Assembly (NCBI RefSeq): GCF_003590855.1
Contig: NZ_QYUP01000113.1
Coordinates: forward strand, 1-64,000
DNA from: Massilia cavernae
GTDB lineage: Bacteria > Pseudomonadota > Gammaproteobacteria > Burkholderiales > Burkholderiaceae_D
Length of the DNA stretch: 64,000 nucleotides
Reading direction: 5' to 3'
In this document: positions 16,771-25,441 of the stretch, piece by piece
Position numbering within the stretch: position 1 is the stretch's first letter
Layout: every line of letters starts with the position of its first letter
Program-made: the position numbers and the translations under genes
Notes under the pieces: generated by a model
Seen by the model: the letters and a program-made list of their open reading frames with translations, nothing else
Database searches by the model: none
Told to the model about the DNA's origin: nothing

Positions 16771-17773
16771 GCGCCGACGAGGCACGCTTTCAAGCAACCC
16801 GGGCTCACAGGCTGCATCAATGAGCCCGTGCGTCTCGTCGAACAGGCGGATGCGCGCCAGCACCTGGCCGTGGTCGGAGGCCTCGGGCAGTTCCAGCACC
16901 AGGTGGTCGTTCAGGTAGTTCACTTCCACCATTCGCCGATGGCGTTGGGAAGCGCCGTGTTGAAGTCCTCGGACAGCAGGATATGGTCGATGGTACTGTA
17001 GCGGCCCTCGTGCATGCTGCTGAAACCCACGTGGCGCAACCGGTCCTGTGTCCGCTGCAGGTCGTAGGCGTCGAACATGCGGTCGCCCAGCGGCGCGCCG
17101 ACGCCTGCACGATGGCGGTGGTGACCGAGTCGGCCACGTCGTTGAAGTCGCCCAGCACACGCGCGGACGCTTGTTGGCCTTGCCCAGGCTGCTGAGCAGA
17201 ACGCGCAGGCCGACCGCCTCGGTGCCGCGCCGTACCAGCGAACGCAGGCAGGCCATGGCGTACGCCTGCGTATCGTCGCCGGCGTCGCCGTTGCGGTAGT
17301 CGGGGCGGCGCGACTTGAGGTGGACCACCACCACGTCCAGCGTGCAGTCGGGCGACACGACGACAGGCGCATGCACCACCGGCCGCGTGAAGCGGTCGGG
17401 GTCGCGCATGCCGGCGGGCAGGGCGACCCCGCTGGGGAACAGGCCATAGGCGGTGCCTTCGCCGGCCAGCGGCAACCGCGAGACCAGCGCACGCTGGGCG
17501 TCAGGCGTTCGGCGGCCGGGTCGGGATCGAAACCGACGTGGTGGGCGTTGCGGTATTTGGTCGTGCGCGACAACGCATCCTTCAGCGCCGCCTGCGAGAA
17601 GATCTCCTGGAAGCCGATGACGTCGGCGTCCAGCATGTCGATCTGGCGCGCAGTCCAGGCGATCTTCGCCTCGTACTCCGCGGGCGTGGAGGGCAGCAGG
17701 TTGTCGTACAGCTCGCGCCGGCGGGGGCGAGGTTGAATACATTGAAGGTGGCAAAGCGAATCTCTTGCTGCAT
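16765..17773 (-). pseudogene. frameshifted endonuclease/exonuclease/phosphatase family gene
   Basis: The start ATG at 17773 begins a clear EEP N-terminus (IRFATFNVFNLAP), but the frame is lost after about 20 codons. Recognisable parts continue in other frames: MLDADVIGFQEIFSQ, the catalytic-glutamate segment (near 17640), the VVVVHLKSRRPDY segment (near 17310), the GDFNDVADS metal-binding segment (near 17150) and NYLNDHLVLELP near the end. At least three frame changes are needed to read it through. An unrelated intact EEP gene lies at 24523. The decay is too extensive for one sequencing error. Confidence 0.8.
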
Positions 17774-17809
17774 AATAAGACTCCTCAATGAACCTTTAGC
17801 GTAACACGC

Positions 17810-18295
17810 ATGGCCCGCAAAGAGCATACTTCCGAGACGCAGGCGACCCAGTTCCTGCGAAAGAACCAGGTTAGCTTCACCGAACACCCCTACGAATACG
17901 AAGAACATGGCGGCACCGCGGTGTCGGCGCGCGAGCTTGGCGTGCCGGAGCACGACGTGGTCAAGACCCTCATCATGCAGGACGAGGCGGCGCGCCCGCT
18001 GATCGTCCTGATGCATGGCGACTGCAAGGTCTCGACCAAGAACCTGGCGCGCGCCATCCCGTGCAAGTCGGTCGAACCGTGCAAGCCGGAGGTGGCGCAG
18101 CGCCATACCGGCTACATGGTGGGCGGCACTTCCCCGTTCGGCACAAAAAAGGCGATGCCGGTCTATGTGGAGGAAAGCATCCTCGCGCTGGAAAAGATCT
18201 ATATCAACGGCGGGCGGCGCGGCTATCTGATCGGCATCGACCCGCAGGTGGTCGTGGCGCTGCTGGGCGCCAGGGCGGTGCAGTGCGCCTTGTAA
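17810..18295 (+). CDS. ybaK: Cys-tRNA(Pro)/Cys-tRNA(Cys) deacylase YbaK
   Basis: A trans-editing enzyme that hydrolyses cysteine mischarged onto tRNA-Pro by prolyl-tRNA synthetase. It has 161 residues in a single YbaK/aaRS editing domain. The conserved core with a lysine (HGDCKVSTKNLAR, about 66-78) and the GGTSPFGTKKAMPVYVEESI segment (about 105-124, here in pieces) holding the GTK loop match YbaK. The last third (INGGRRGYLIGIDP) is also family-typical. It is divergent from the EEP pseudogene and followed by a hairpin. Confidence 0.92.
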   Translation: MARKEHTSETQATQFLRKNQVSFTEHPYEYEEHGGTAVSARELGVPEHDVVKTLIMQDEAARPLIVLMHGDCKVSTKNLARAIPCKSVEPCKPEVAQRHTGYMVGGTSPFGTKKAMPVYVEESILALEKIYINGGRRGYLIGIDPQVVVALLGARAVQCAL

Positions 18296-18311
18296 GGCCC
18301 GATTCGCCGTG

Positions 18312-18338
18312 CTCCGCTTGACGCGGAGGGGCATTTTT
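18312..18338 (+). terminator. probable intrinsic terminator after ybaK
   Basis: A CTCCGC/GCGGAG stem with a five-base loop is followed by GGGGCA and a T5 run. The GC gap between stem and T run makes it weaker than the others in the window. Confidence 0.45.
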
Positions 18339-18365
18339 GAAATCATGGGGCCAACGTCCCTATGA

Positions 18366-19388
18366 TTGAACGCCGCCGTGTTATCCGATTCCGTCCCTGG
18401 CCCCGACCCGCGGGTGCGCCTGATGCTGGGCGGCGACGTCATGCTCGGGCGGCTGGTCGGCAAGGCGATCCAGCGCTTCGGCCCGCACTATCCGCTGAGC
18501 GGCGTCGCGCCGCTGATGAGCAAGGCCGACCTCACCATCGTCAATCTGGAATGCGCGATCACGTCTTCCACCCGCGAATGGCATGGGGCGCCGAAGGCTT
18601 TCTACTTCGGGGCGCCGCCTGCTGCCGTGCATGCGCTGACCGACGCCGGGGTTGACCTCGTCAGCCTGGCCAATAACCATGCCCTCGATTACGACGTCGA
18701 AGGCCTGCTCGACACCATGAAGTACCTGCGCGCCAGGGGCATCGGGTGGGCCGGCGCAGGCAATTCCATCGATGAGGCGCGGGCGCCGGTGTTCGCTGAG
18801 CGCAACGGCTTGCGCTTCGGCATGGCCGCCCTTTGCGACCACCAGGTGGACTTTGCAGCCGGCGTGCGCCGGCCCGGCACCACCTATGTGGACCTCGACG
18901 ACGAACCGGCCGCGCTGGCGCTGATGCGCAAGCTGCTCGAGCCCATCCAGCAAGCGAAGGCCGACTGGCCGATCCTGTCGCTGCACTGGGGCCCGAACAT
19001 GGTGTCCGAGCCTTCGCGCAAGTTCCGGCGCATCGCGCACGCCGCCATCGACATGGGCTGGAGGATACTGTTCGGGCACAGCGCGCATGTCTTCCATGGC
19101 ATCGAGCTGTACCGGGGCTGCCCGATCGTGTATGCGGCGGGCGACCTGGTCGATGACTACTATATAGACCCGGAGTTCAGGAACGACCACCAGCTGCTGT
19201 TCGAACTGGAGCTCGGCCGCGCTGCCCTCCGGCGGATCGGCCTGCATCCGGTGCTGATTGCCGACTGCCAGGCCAGGCTCGCGGGCGGCGCGCACTTCGG
19301 CTACATCGCCAAGCGCATGACCGGCCTTTGCGCGGAGATGGGAACGCGGGTGCGCACGGACGGCGGAAAGCTGTGGATCGAACCCTGA
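18366..19388 (+). CDS. CapA family (poly-gamma-glutamate synthesis type) metallophosphatase-like protein
   Basis: A 340-residue single-domain protein of the CapA/PgsA superfamily, a calcineurin-like fold. The early LMLGGDVMLGR (about 19-29), LTIVNLECAI, LVSLANNHALDYDVEG (about 98-113), a late SLHWGPN and GHSAHVFHG segments carry the metal-site Asp, Asn and His residues. No signal peptide or membrane anchor is seen, unlike Bacillus CapA. Members without other capsule genes nearby are of uncertain function, and no gamma-PGA ligase genes are present here. The start is a TTG (18366) or a nearby GTG four codons on; neither has a strong ribosome site. Confidence 0.82.
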   Translation: MNAAVLSDSVPGPDPRVRLMLGGDVMLGRLVGKAIQRFGPHYPLSGVAPLMSKADLTIVNLECAITSSTREWHGAPKAFYFGAPPAAVHALTDAGVDLVSLANNHALDYDVEGLLDTMKYLRARGIGWAGAGNSIDEARAPVFAERNGLRFGMAALCDHQVDFAAGVRRPGTTYVDLDDEPAALALMRKLLEPIQQAKADWPILSLHWGPNMVSEPSRKFRRIAHAAIDMGWRILFGHSAHVFHGIELYRGCPIVYAAGDLVDDYYIDPEFRNDHQLLFELELGRAALRRIGLHPVLIADCQARLAGGAHFGYIAKRMTGLCAEMGTRVRTDGGKLWIEP

Positions 19389-19485
19389 GGCGGTTGCGGG
19401 GCCGATATAATCGGCAGTGGCGTCCTCGCGTCTGTATATAATCACGCGCGGTCCGAATGACCGCGTCATAAAAAAGAGAGACTAC

Positions 19486-19803
19486 TTGACATCCTCCCCT
19501 TCGTAAACGAAAGGGGATTCCCACTGCTGGCGTCTGATGTCCCAGACGGAAGCCGGACTGAAAGAGCCCAGCTTCTTATTCAATCCGCAGGATATCTCTC
19601 GACCTCGCCTAAGGCGACTGCGGATTGGAAAAAGCGGTACTAGTAAATCATGCCCCAGCGCGTAATCGCATACTGAAGCACTTAAGGAGTTTGACCGTGG
19701 ACCAACACCAAAGTTCAAAACATTTTTTCACTTGGACGGCTGCGCGCGCTTCGCGCCCGGCTCCTTTCACTCCCTGCCCTGAAGTACAGGGTTTCTCGGA
19801 GCA
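19486..19803. mobile_element. IS200/IS605-like terminal remnant (non-autonomous)
   Basis: Both ends look like IS200/IS605-family imperfect hairpins. The left has TTGACATCCTCCCC with stem CCCCTTCGT/ACGAAAGGGG (19496-19516). The right has the stem CCCTG/CAGGG (19777-19791) followed by GTTTCTCGGAG. An internal 10-bp perfect inverted repeat CAATCCGCAG/CTGCGGATTG (19581-19627) encloses a smaller TCGCC/GGCGA hairpin. The interior is about 320 bp and has no TnpA or TnpB gene, so it is a deletion derivative or a palindrome-associated MITE. Its orientation cannot be fixed. The composition is AT-richer than its neighbours. It abuts plsY. Confidence 0.55.
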
Positions 19804-19809
19804 ATTCTG

Positions 19810-20442
19810 ATGAACACTATCCTGTTTGCCGTCGCAGCCTACCTGATCGGCTCGATTTCCTTTGCGGTCGTCGTCAGCCGCGTCTACGGCCTGTCCGACC
19901 CGCGCACCTACGGGTCGAAGAATCCGGGCGCGACCAATGTGCTGCGCAGCGGGAACAAGAAGGCGGCGATCGCGACGCTGGTGCTCGATGCCGCCAAGGG
20001 CTGGTTCGCGGTGTGGCTGGCGCTGCGCCTGGCCGACCGCTACGGCATTACCGATGCCGGCATCGCGCTGGTGGCGATTGCCGTGTTCCTGGGGCACCTG
20101 TATCCGGTGTTCTTCAAGTTCAAGGGCGGCAAGGGCGTGGCGACCGCGCTGGGCGTGCTGCTGGGGCTGAACGTCTGGCTGGGCGTGGCGACGGCGGTGA
20201 CCTGGCTGGTGGTTGCGTATGCCTTCCGTTATTCCTCGCTGGCCGCGCTGATTGCGTCGGTGTTTGCACCGTTTTATTACGGGCTGCTGTTTGGGGTGGA
20301 CGAGATTCTGTTCGCGGTGGTGGCCATGAGCGCTCTGCTGTTGATGCGGCATAGCAAGAACATCGGGAACCTGCTGGCGGGCAAGGAAAGCAGGATTGGA
20401 AGTAAAGCCGCCGGAACGGCGAAGCCGGCAAGGAAGAAGTAA
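19810..20442 (+). CDS. plsY: glycerol-3-phosphate 1-O-acyltransferase PlsY
   Basis: An inner-membrane enzyme transferring the acyl group from acyl-phosphate to glycerol-3-phosphate, the first step of phospholipid synthesis. It has 210 residues, with about five to seven hydrophobic helices. The three PlsY motifs are visible: [20 protein letters not shown] (about 24-43), [18 protein letters not shown] (about 97-114) and a later [10 protein letters not shown] segment. The C-terminal tail is Lys/Arg-rich. The ATG is preceded at 8-bp spacing by a GGAG that belongs to the end of the IS200/IS605-like remnant, so that element appears to supply the ribosome site. Confidence 0.93.
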   Translation: MNTILFAVAAYLIGSISFAVVVSRVYGLSDPRTYGSKNPGATNVLRSGNKKAAIATLVLDAAKGWFAVWLALRLADRYGITDAGIALVAIAVFLGHLYPVFFKFKGGKGVATALGVLLGLNVWLGVATAVTWLVVAYAFRYSSLAALIASVFAPFYYGLLFGVDEILFAVVAMSALLLMRHSKNIGNLLAGKESRIGSKAAGTAKPARKK

Positions 20443-20465
20443 CCCAGGCTTTAAGTCCCTGACGC

Positions 20466-20635
20466 GTTAGGGCGGAAAAGCGAAGCGCCTCCGCCGCTTT
20501 CGTCAATCGAACCTTATCGCGATTCGGGCCAATTCGGCGGAGGCGGTGGAGCAGGGGTTTCGAATCGCGTGCGATTCGCCTGCGTAACGACATCCGCTTG
20601 CAAGCGGATGTTCCGTTTTCGCTGTCCGCCCTACG
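20466..20635. repeat. composite palindromic intergenic repeat, copy 3 (module in a different place)
   Basis: The arms are TTAGGGCGGAAAAGCG and TGTCCGCCCTACGA. The 70-bp module is present (20545-20614), but it follows an inner GCCTCCGCC/GGCGGAGGC hairpin instead of lying next to the left arm as in copies 1 and 2. The second inner palindrome is perfectly kept; the first has a changed centre. It lies between plsY and the DsbA-like gene. Confidence 0.85.
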
Positions 20636-20724
20636 AGTTTGCACCATCGGTCAACGTTTGCTCGTGCGCCGGCATTCCGCCCTTATGCCAAAATGGAAGA
20701 TATTTTCCAGAAAGGCGGTGCAGT

Positions 20725-21372
20725 GTGAGCAAGCAGGTCAGAATCGATTTCGTATCCGACATATCGTGCCCGTGGTGCGTGATCGGTCTTAAATCCATCG
20801 AGCAGGCGCTGGATCGCGTCAAGGACACGGTCGGCGCCGAGCTGCACTTCCAGCCCTTCGAACTGAACCCGAACATGGCCCCCGGCGGCCAGGACATCGG
20901 CGAGCACCTCGCCGAAAAGTACGGCGCCTCCGAAGAGCAGGGCGCCACGACGCGCGAGATGATCCGCGCGCGCGGCGCCGAACTGGGCTTTACCTTCAAC
21001 ATGGAAGCGCGCAGCCGCATCTACAACACCTTCGACGCGCACCGCCTGCTGCACTGGGCCGGGCTGCAGGGCAAGGGCCCCGCGCTGCAGATGGCCCTGT
21101 TCGAAGCCTATTTCACCAAGGGCGAGAGCCCGGGCGACCACAATGTGCTGGAGCGCACCGCCCTCGAAGTGGGCCTCGACAGCGCCGAAGCCGCGCGCAT
21201 CCTGTCCACCGACGCCTATGCCGCCGACGTGCGCGAGCGCGAACAGTATTACCAGCGCGCCGGCATCAACTCGGTCCCGGCCATCATCATCAACGAACGC
21301 CACTTGATCTCCGGCGGCCAGCCGCCCGAGGTGTTCGAACAGGCGCTGCGCCAGGTCGCCGCCCAATCCTGA
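20725..21372 (+). CDS. DsbA family oxidoreductase (FrnE-like)
   Basis: A cytosolic thioredoxin-fold protein of the FrnE/2-hydroxychromene-isomerase-like group. The 215-residue product has no signal peptide. The redox motif CPWC is at C15-C18 right after the first beta strand (FVSDISCPWC). A helical insert carries HRLLHWAG, and the cis-proline-type segment GINSVPAIIINERHLISGGQ (near 178-197) completes the fold. FrnE-type proteins are tied to disulfide handling and oxidative stress. The start is GTG 20725 with AAAGG upstream. Any extension upstream reads through repeat copy 3 and is rejected. It is monocistronic. Confidence 0.88.
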   Translation: MSKQVRIDFVSDISCPWCVIGLKSIEQALDRVKDTVGAELHFQPFELNPNMAPGGQDIGEHLAEKYGASEEQGATTREMIRARGAELGFTFNMEARSRIYNTFDAHRLLHWAGLQGKGPALQMALFEAYFTKGESPGDHNVLERTALEVGLDSAEAARILSTDAYAADVREREQYYQRAGINSVPAIIINERHLISGGQPPEVFEQALRQVAAQS

Positions 21373-21564
21373 CGCCACTTCTTCCTGTTTTGGTGCGCCG
21401 CACAACGGCGGTGCCGAAATAATCACATAATGTGGCGGTTTGCCGCCACATTCATCCTCCTTCCCTCGTACGTACTGCTGGCACGCCCCTTGCTCAATGG
21501 TGTGTATCTGCCAGCGCGCGCCTGCGCCGCTTGCAACCGCATGCAAACTGCCAACGAGGGAACG

Positions 21565-22803
21565 ATGACGACCGATAGCACAACCAACCTGATCCGCCGC
21601 AACATCATCAAGGCCGGCGCCGCCGCTTCGCTGACCGGCCTATATTCCGGCGGTGTCTTTGCAGCCGGCTCCGACAAGCCCGAACTGGAGGAGGTCAAGG
21701 TCGGCTTCATTCCGCTGACGGACTGCGCTTCGGTGGTGATGGCGTCGGTGCTGGGCTTCGACAAGAAGTACGGCATCAAGATCATTCCTTCCAAGGAGTC
21801 GTCCTGGGCCAGCGTGCGCGACAAGCTGGTCAACGGCGAGCTCGATGCCGCCCACGTGCTGTATGGCCTCATCTACGGCGTGCAGATGGGCGTGGGAGGG
21901 CCGAAGAAGGACATGGCGATCCTGATGAACCTGAACCAGAACGGCCAGGCCATCACCTTGTCGAAGAAGGTCTCCGACAAGGGCGCCGTCGACGGCGCAT
22001 CGCTCGCCAAGCTGATGAAAACCGATCCGCGCGAATACTCGTTCGCGCATACCTTTCCGACTGGCACCCACGCGATGTGGCTGTACTACTGGCTGGCCAG
22101 CTACGGCATCAACCCGATGAAGGATGCGAAGGTGATCACGGTGCCGCCGCCGCAGATGGTGGCCAATATGCGGGTCGGGAACATGGACGGCTTCTGCGTG
22201 GGCGAGCCCTGGAACCACCGCGCCATTGTCGACGGCGTCGGCATCACCGCCGCGACCACCCAGGACATCTGGCGCGACCACCCGGAAAAGACCCTCGGCA
22301 CAACGCTGGAATGGGTCAAGAAGCATCCGAACACGGCGCGCGCGCTGGTGGCGGCGGTGCTTGAAGCGGGCAAGTGGATCGACGCGTCACTGTCGAACAA
22401 GATCAAGATGGCCGGCACCATCGCCGAAAAGTCGTACGTGAATACGTCGGTCGACGTGATCAACCAGCGCATCCTCGGCCGCTACCAGAATGGCCTTGGC
22501 AAGACCTGGGACGACCCGAACCACATGAAGTTCTACAGCGATGGCAATGCGAACTTCCCCTACCTGTCGGACGGCATGTGGTTCCTCACCCAGCACAAGC
22601 GCTGGGGCCTGCTCAAGGCCGATCCCGATTACCTCGGGGTGGCCACCAGCGTCAACCAGGTGGCGCTGTACAAGGAAGCCGCGACGATGGCCAAGGCCAG
22701 CGTGCCGAAGTCCCCGATGCGCAGCGCGAAGATGATCGACGGCGTCGTCTGGGATGGCAAGAACCCGGCGGCCTACGCGAATTCTTTCAAGATCAAAGCC
22801 TGA
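21565..22803 (+). CDS. ABC transporter substrate-binding protein, NrtA/CmpA-like
   Basis: A periplasmic binding component for nitrate/nitrite, or possibly another small anion such as bicarbonate. The 412-residue mature-length protein has a twin-arginine signal (NLIRRNIIKAGAAASL, about 8-23). The NrtA-type core follows (KVGFIPLTDCASVVMAS, GVQMG, FPTGTHAMWLYYWLASYGI, NMDGFCVGEPWN). The chosen ATG at 21565 has GAGGG at proper distance; the frame is open further upstream but gains no ribosome site or signal. It is the first gene of a three-gene operon with permease and ATPase. No nitrate or nitrite reductase gene is adjacent. Confidence 0.88.
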   Translation: MTTDSTTNLIRRNIIKAGAAASLTGLYSGGVFAAGSDKPELEEVKVGFIPLTDCASVVMASVLGFDKKYGIKIIPSKESSWASVRDKLVNGELDAAHVLYGLIYGVQMGVGGPKKDMAILMNLNQNGQAITLSKKVSDKGAVDGASLAKLMKTDPREYSFAHTFPTGTHAMWLYYWLASYGINPMKDAKVITVPPPQMVANMRVGNMDGFCVGEPWNHRAIVDGVGITAATTQDIWRDHPEKTLGTTLEWVKKHPNTARALVAAVLEAGKWIDASLSNKIKMAGTIAEKSYVNTSVDVINQRILGRYQNGLGKTWDDPNHMKFYSDGNANFPYLSDGMWFLTQHKRWGLLKADPDYLGVATSVNQVALYKEAATMAKASVPKSPMRSAKMIDGVVWDGKNPAAYANSFKIKA

Positions 22804-22819
22804 CCCTAAGGAGCTGATG

Positions 22820-23713
22820 ATGAGTGCCGTGCTGGAACCAATGATGAAAGCGATGTCCGACGCCGTTCCCGCCAAACCCTTGCGCAGCGCGCGTATCGCC
22901 AGCCAGGGCTACACGCTGCCTGGCGCGAAGTCGCGCATGGGAGGGCTGCTGCGCGCCGCCGTGGCGCCGGCGCTCGGCCTGGCCGTGCTGGTGCTGCTGT
23001 GGCAGCTGCTGTCGGCGAAAAACAGCGCCTTCCCGTCGCCGGCGGTGACCTGGGACGCCGCCCTGAAGCTGTTTGCCGATCCCTTCTACCGCAACGGCCC
23101 GAACGACCAGGGCATCGGCTGGAACATCCTCGCCTCGCTCAAGCGCGTGGCGCTCGGCTTCGGCCTCGCTGCCGCTGTCGGTATCCCGCTCGGCTTCATG
23201 ATCGGGCGTTTCAAGTTCATGGCCGGGATGTTCAACCCGGTCATCAGCCTGCTGAAGCCCGTGTCGCCACTGGCCTGGCTGCCGATCGGGCTGCTGGTGT
23301 TCAAGGCGGCCGATCCGGCCGCGATCTGGGCCATCTTCATCTGCTCGATCTGGCCGATGATCGTCAACACCGCCGTCGGCGTGCAGCGCGTGCCGCAGGA
23401 CTACATGAACGTCGCGCGCGTGCTGAACCTGTCGGAGTGGAAGGTGTTCACCAGGATCCTGCTGCCTTCCGTGCTGCCTTACATGCTGACCGGCGTGCGC
23501 CTCGCCATCGGCACCGCGTGGCTGGTGATCGTGGCCGCCGAAATGCTGACCGGCGGCGTGGGCATCGGCTTCTGGGTCTGGGACGAGTGGAACAACCTGA
23601 ACGTCCCGCACATCATCATCGCCATCGTCGTCATCGGCGTGGTGGGGCTGGTGCTGGAGCAGATACTGGTCGCGATCGCGAAATCATTCACCTACGAAGA
23701 AGCGGGGAACTGA
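22820..23713 (+). CDS. ABC transporter permease, NrtB-like
   Basis: The membrane subunit of the nitrate/sulfonate/taurine-type importer. It has about 297 residues, an N-terminal cytoplasmic extension (about 1-45) and six helices, with the BPD_transp_1 core at about 100-285. The EAA loop region (RVPQDYMNVARVLNLSEWKVFTRILLPSVLPY, in pieces) is near 192-222 and contacts the ATPase. AAGGAG at 22808-22813 fits the ATG at 22820 (6-bp spacing) better than the ATG one codon earlier. It lies 16 bp after the binding-protein gene and 1 bp before the ATPase gene. Confidence 0.9.
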   Translation: MSAVLEPMMKAMSDAVPAKPLRSARIASQGYTLPGAKSRMGGLLRAAVAPALGLAVLVLLWQLLSAKNSAFPSPAVTWDAALKLFADPFYRNGPNDQGIGWNILASLKRVALGFGLAAAVGIPLGFMIGRFKFMAGMFNPVISLLKPVSPLAWLPIGLLVFKAADPAAIWAIFICSIWPMIVNTAVGVQRVPQDYMNVARVLNLSEWKVFTRILLPSVLPYMLTGVRLAIGTAWLVIVAAEMLTGGVGIGFWVWDEWNNLNVPHIIIAIVVIGVVGLVLEQILVAIAKSFTYEEAGN

Positions 23714-23714
23714 C

Positions 23715-24521
23715 ATGAGCACGAAAAAATTCATCGAGGTGCTGGGTGCGGAGATGGTGTTCGACACCCGCAAGGGAAGCTTCCACGCGCTCAGGAACAT
23801 CGACCTGAACGTGGCGCAGGGCGAATTCGTCACCCTGATCGGCCACTCGGGCTGCGGCAAGTCGACGCTGCTGAACCTCATCGCGGGCCTGACCACGGCA
23901 ACCGGCGGCGCCCTGATTTGCGCCGGGCGCGAGATCGCCGGGCCGTCGCCCGAGCGCGCGGTGGTGTTCCAGAACCATTCACTGCTGCCCTGGCTTAGCT
24001 GCTTCGAGAACGTCTACCTTGCCGTCGAACGCGTGTTCGGCGCGCGCGAAGGCAAGGCGCGGATGCGCGAGCGCACCGCCAATGCGCTGGCGATGGTCGG
24101 CCTGACGGCGGCGGCGTCGAAGCGCCCCAACGAAATCTCGGGCGGCATGAAGCAGCGCGTCGGCATCGCGCGCGCCCTGTCGATGGAGCCGAAGGTGCTG
24201 CTGATGGACGAGCCTTTCGGCGCGCTGGACGCGCTCACCCGCGCCCACCTGCAGGACGAGCTGCTGCGCATCGTCGCGCAGACCGGATCGACCGTGGTGA
24301 TGGTGACCCACGACGTGGACGAGGCCGTGCTGCTGTCCGATCGCATCGTGATGATGACCAACGGGCCGGCCGCCACCATCGGCGAGATCGTCGATGTGCG
24401 CCTGCCCCGCCCGCGCGACCGGGTGCAGCTGGCCAACGACTCGTTGTACATGGAATACCGTACCAGCGTGCTGGAGTTCCTGTACCACCGCCAGGCGCCG
24501 GGCGTACGCCAGGCCGCTTGA
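23715..24521 (+). CDS. ABC transporter ATP-binding protein, NrtD/TauB-like
   Basis: Powers the importer encoded by the two genes upstream. It has 268 residues. Walker A is GHSGCGKST (about 43-51), the Q-loop lies near VFQNHSLLPW, the signature is EISGGMKQR (about 139-147), Walker B is VLLMDEPFGALD (about 160-171) and the switch His is in VTHDVDEAV. There is no C-terminal NrtA-like regulatory domain, so it corresponds to NrtD rather than the longer NrtC. It is the last gene of the operon and ends 1 bp before the stop of the convergent EEP gene. Confidence 0.92.
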   Translation: MSTKKFIEVLGAEMVFDTRKGSFHALRNIDLNVAQGEFVTLIGHSGCGKSTLLNLIAGLTTATGGALICAGREIAGPSPERAVVFQNHSLLPWLSCFENVYLAVERVFGAREGKARMRERTANALAMVGLTAAASKRPNEISGGMKQRVGIARALSMEPKVLLMDEPFGALDALTRAHLQDELLRIVAQTGSTVVMVTHDVDEAVLLSDRIVMMTNGPAATIGEIVDVRLPRPRDRVQLANDSLYMEYRTSVLEFLYHRQAPGVRQAA

Positions 24522-24522
24522 C

Positions 24523-25368
24523 CTAGGCGATGTCCAGCACGATGGGCTGGTGGTCCGAGGCCGCGGTCTCGGACTGCACCGTCACGTCGATCACGCGCGG
24601 CAGCAGGTCTTCGGTGACGAAGAAGTAGTCGTAGCAGTCCGGCCGCTCGGGCCATTTGAAGCCATGCAGGCCGGCCGTTGGCGCGCGCGCGCTGCCAGGG
24701 TGGGTGTGCGACCACGCATCGACCAGCTGCAGCGCGATGCTGCCGTCGGTGGCCAGCATCTCGGCACGCTCCGGCATGTCGGGCGTGAAGTTGAAGTCGC
24801 CGCAGTAGATCGCGCTGCCGGGACGGAAGCCCAGCTGGAACGGCGCATCGAGGCTGAGGTCGGGCTGGTACAGGCGGGCGCGTTCGCACGCTTCCCAGTG
24901 CAGGTACTTGATCTGCTTTACCTGCGCCATGCGCTGGACGGCCGAATAGTATTCGAGATGGGTGGTCAGCACGCGCAGCTTGCCGCCGGGCGCTTCGACC
25001 ACCACTTCGATCATCCCGCGCGGCATGCCGGCGGGGCTGGTTTCATCGGGCGGCCAGGGCAGAGAATGGCGGTGGACCTGGGTGATGCGGTATTTGGAAA
25101 GCAGCAGGTTGCCGAACTGGCGCGGCATGTTGTTCTGGTAGATTTCACTGGTTGGCTCAAGCACCGAGCGGTAGCCGCCGAATGCGCCGGCAAGCTGGCG
25201 GAACTGGTTGGCGTTGGCATTGCCTTCCAGTTCAGGGTGATTGGCTGCTACTTCTTGCAAGCAAATAATATCGGGATTCAGCTTGCGCAGCACATCGATG
25301 ATTGCATGGATACGAATCCGGCTGTCCTTGCCACAGCCCCAGTGAATATTCCAACTAACAACGCGCAT
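24523..25368 (-). CDS. endonuclease/exonuclease/phosphatase family protein
   Basis: A 281-residue single EEP domain, cytosolic and without signal. The family signposts are in order: the N-terminal VVSWNIHWG with catalytic Asn (N7), IICLQEV with the metal-binding Glu, the THLEYYS segment, the GDFNFTPD motif and the terminal ASDHQPIVLDI carrying the catalytic Asp-His pair. The substrate could be DNA or a phosphoester, and EEP sequences do not predict which. The start at 25368 follows GGAGGAA. It is convergent with the ABC operon and unrelated in detail to the EEP pseudogene at 16765. Confidence 0.88.
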   Translation of the reverse strand: MRVVSWNIHWGCGKDSRIRIHAIIDVLRKLNPDIICLQEVAANHPELEGNANANQFRQLAGAFGGYRSVLEPTSEIYQNNMPRQFGNLLLSKYRITQVHRHSLPWPPDETSPAGMPRGMIEVVVEAPGGKLRVLTTHLEYYSAVQRMAQVKQIKYLHWEACERARLYQPDLSLDAPFQLGFRPGSAIYCGDFNFTPDMPERAEMLATDGSIALQLVDAWSHTHPGSARAPTAGLHGFKWPERPDCYDYFFVTEDLLPRVIDVTVQSETAASDHQPIVLDIA

Positions 25369-25441
25369 ACAGTTCCTCCGGGAAAACACAACCGGCCGAT
25401 TTTGCCATTTTTAGCAAAATGGCGGTACACGGTAGGATCAG

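Noticed and set aside
19482-19718. A 78-residue minus-strand protein inside the IS200/IS605-like remnant
   Set aside because: It begins and ends within the structured element and runs through both hairpin sequences; no TnpA or TnpB motifs, so it is read as non-coding.
25404-25423. Hairpin GCCATTTT/AAAATGGC between tsaD and the EEP gene as an intrinsic terminator
   Set aside because: An 8-bp stem is present, but no T run follows on either strand; the T's lie inside the stem. It may be a weak structural site only.
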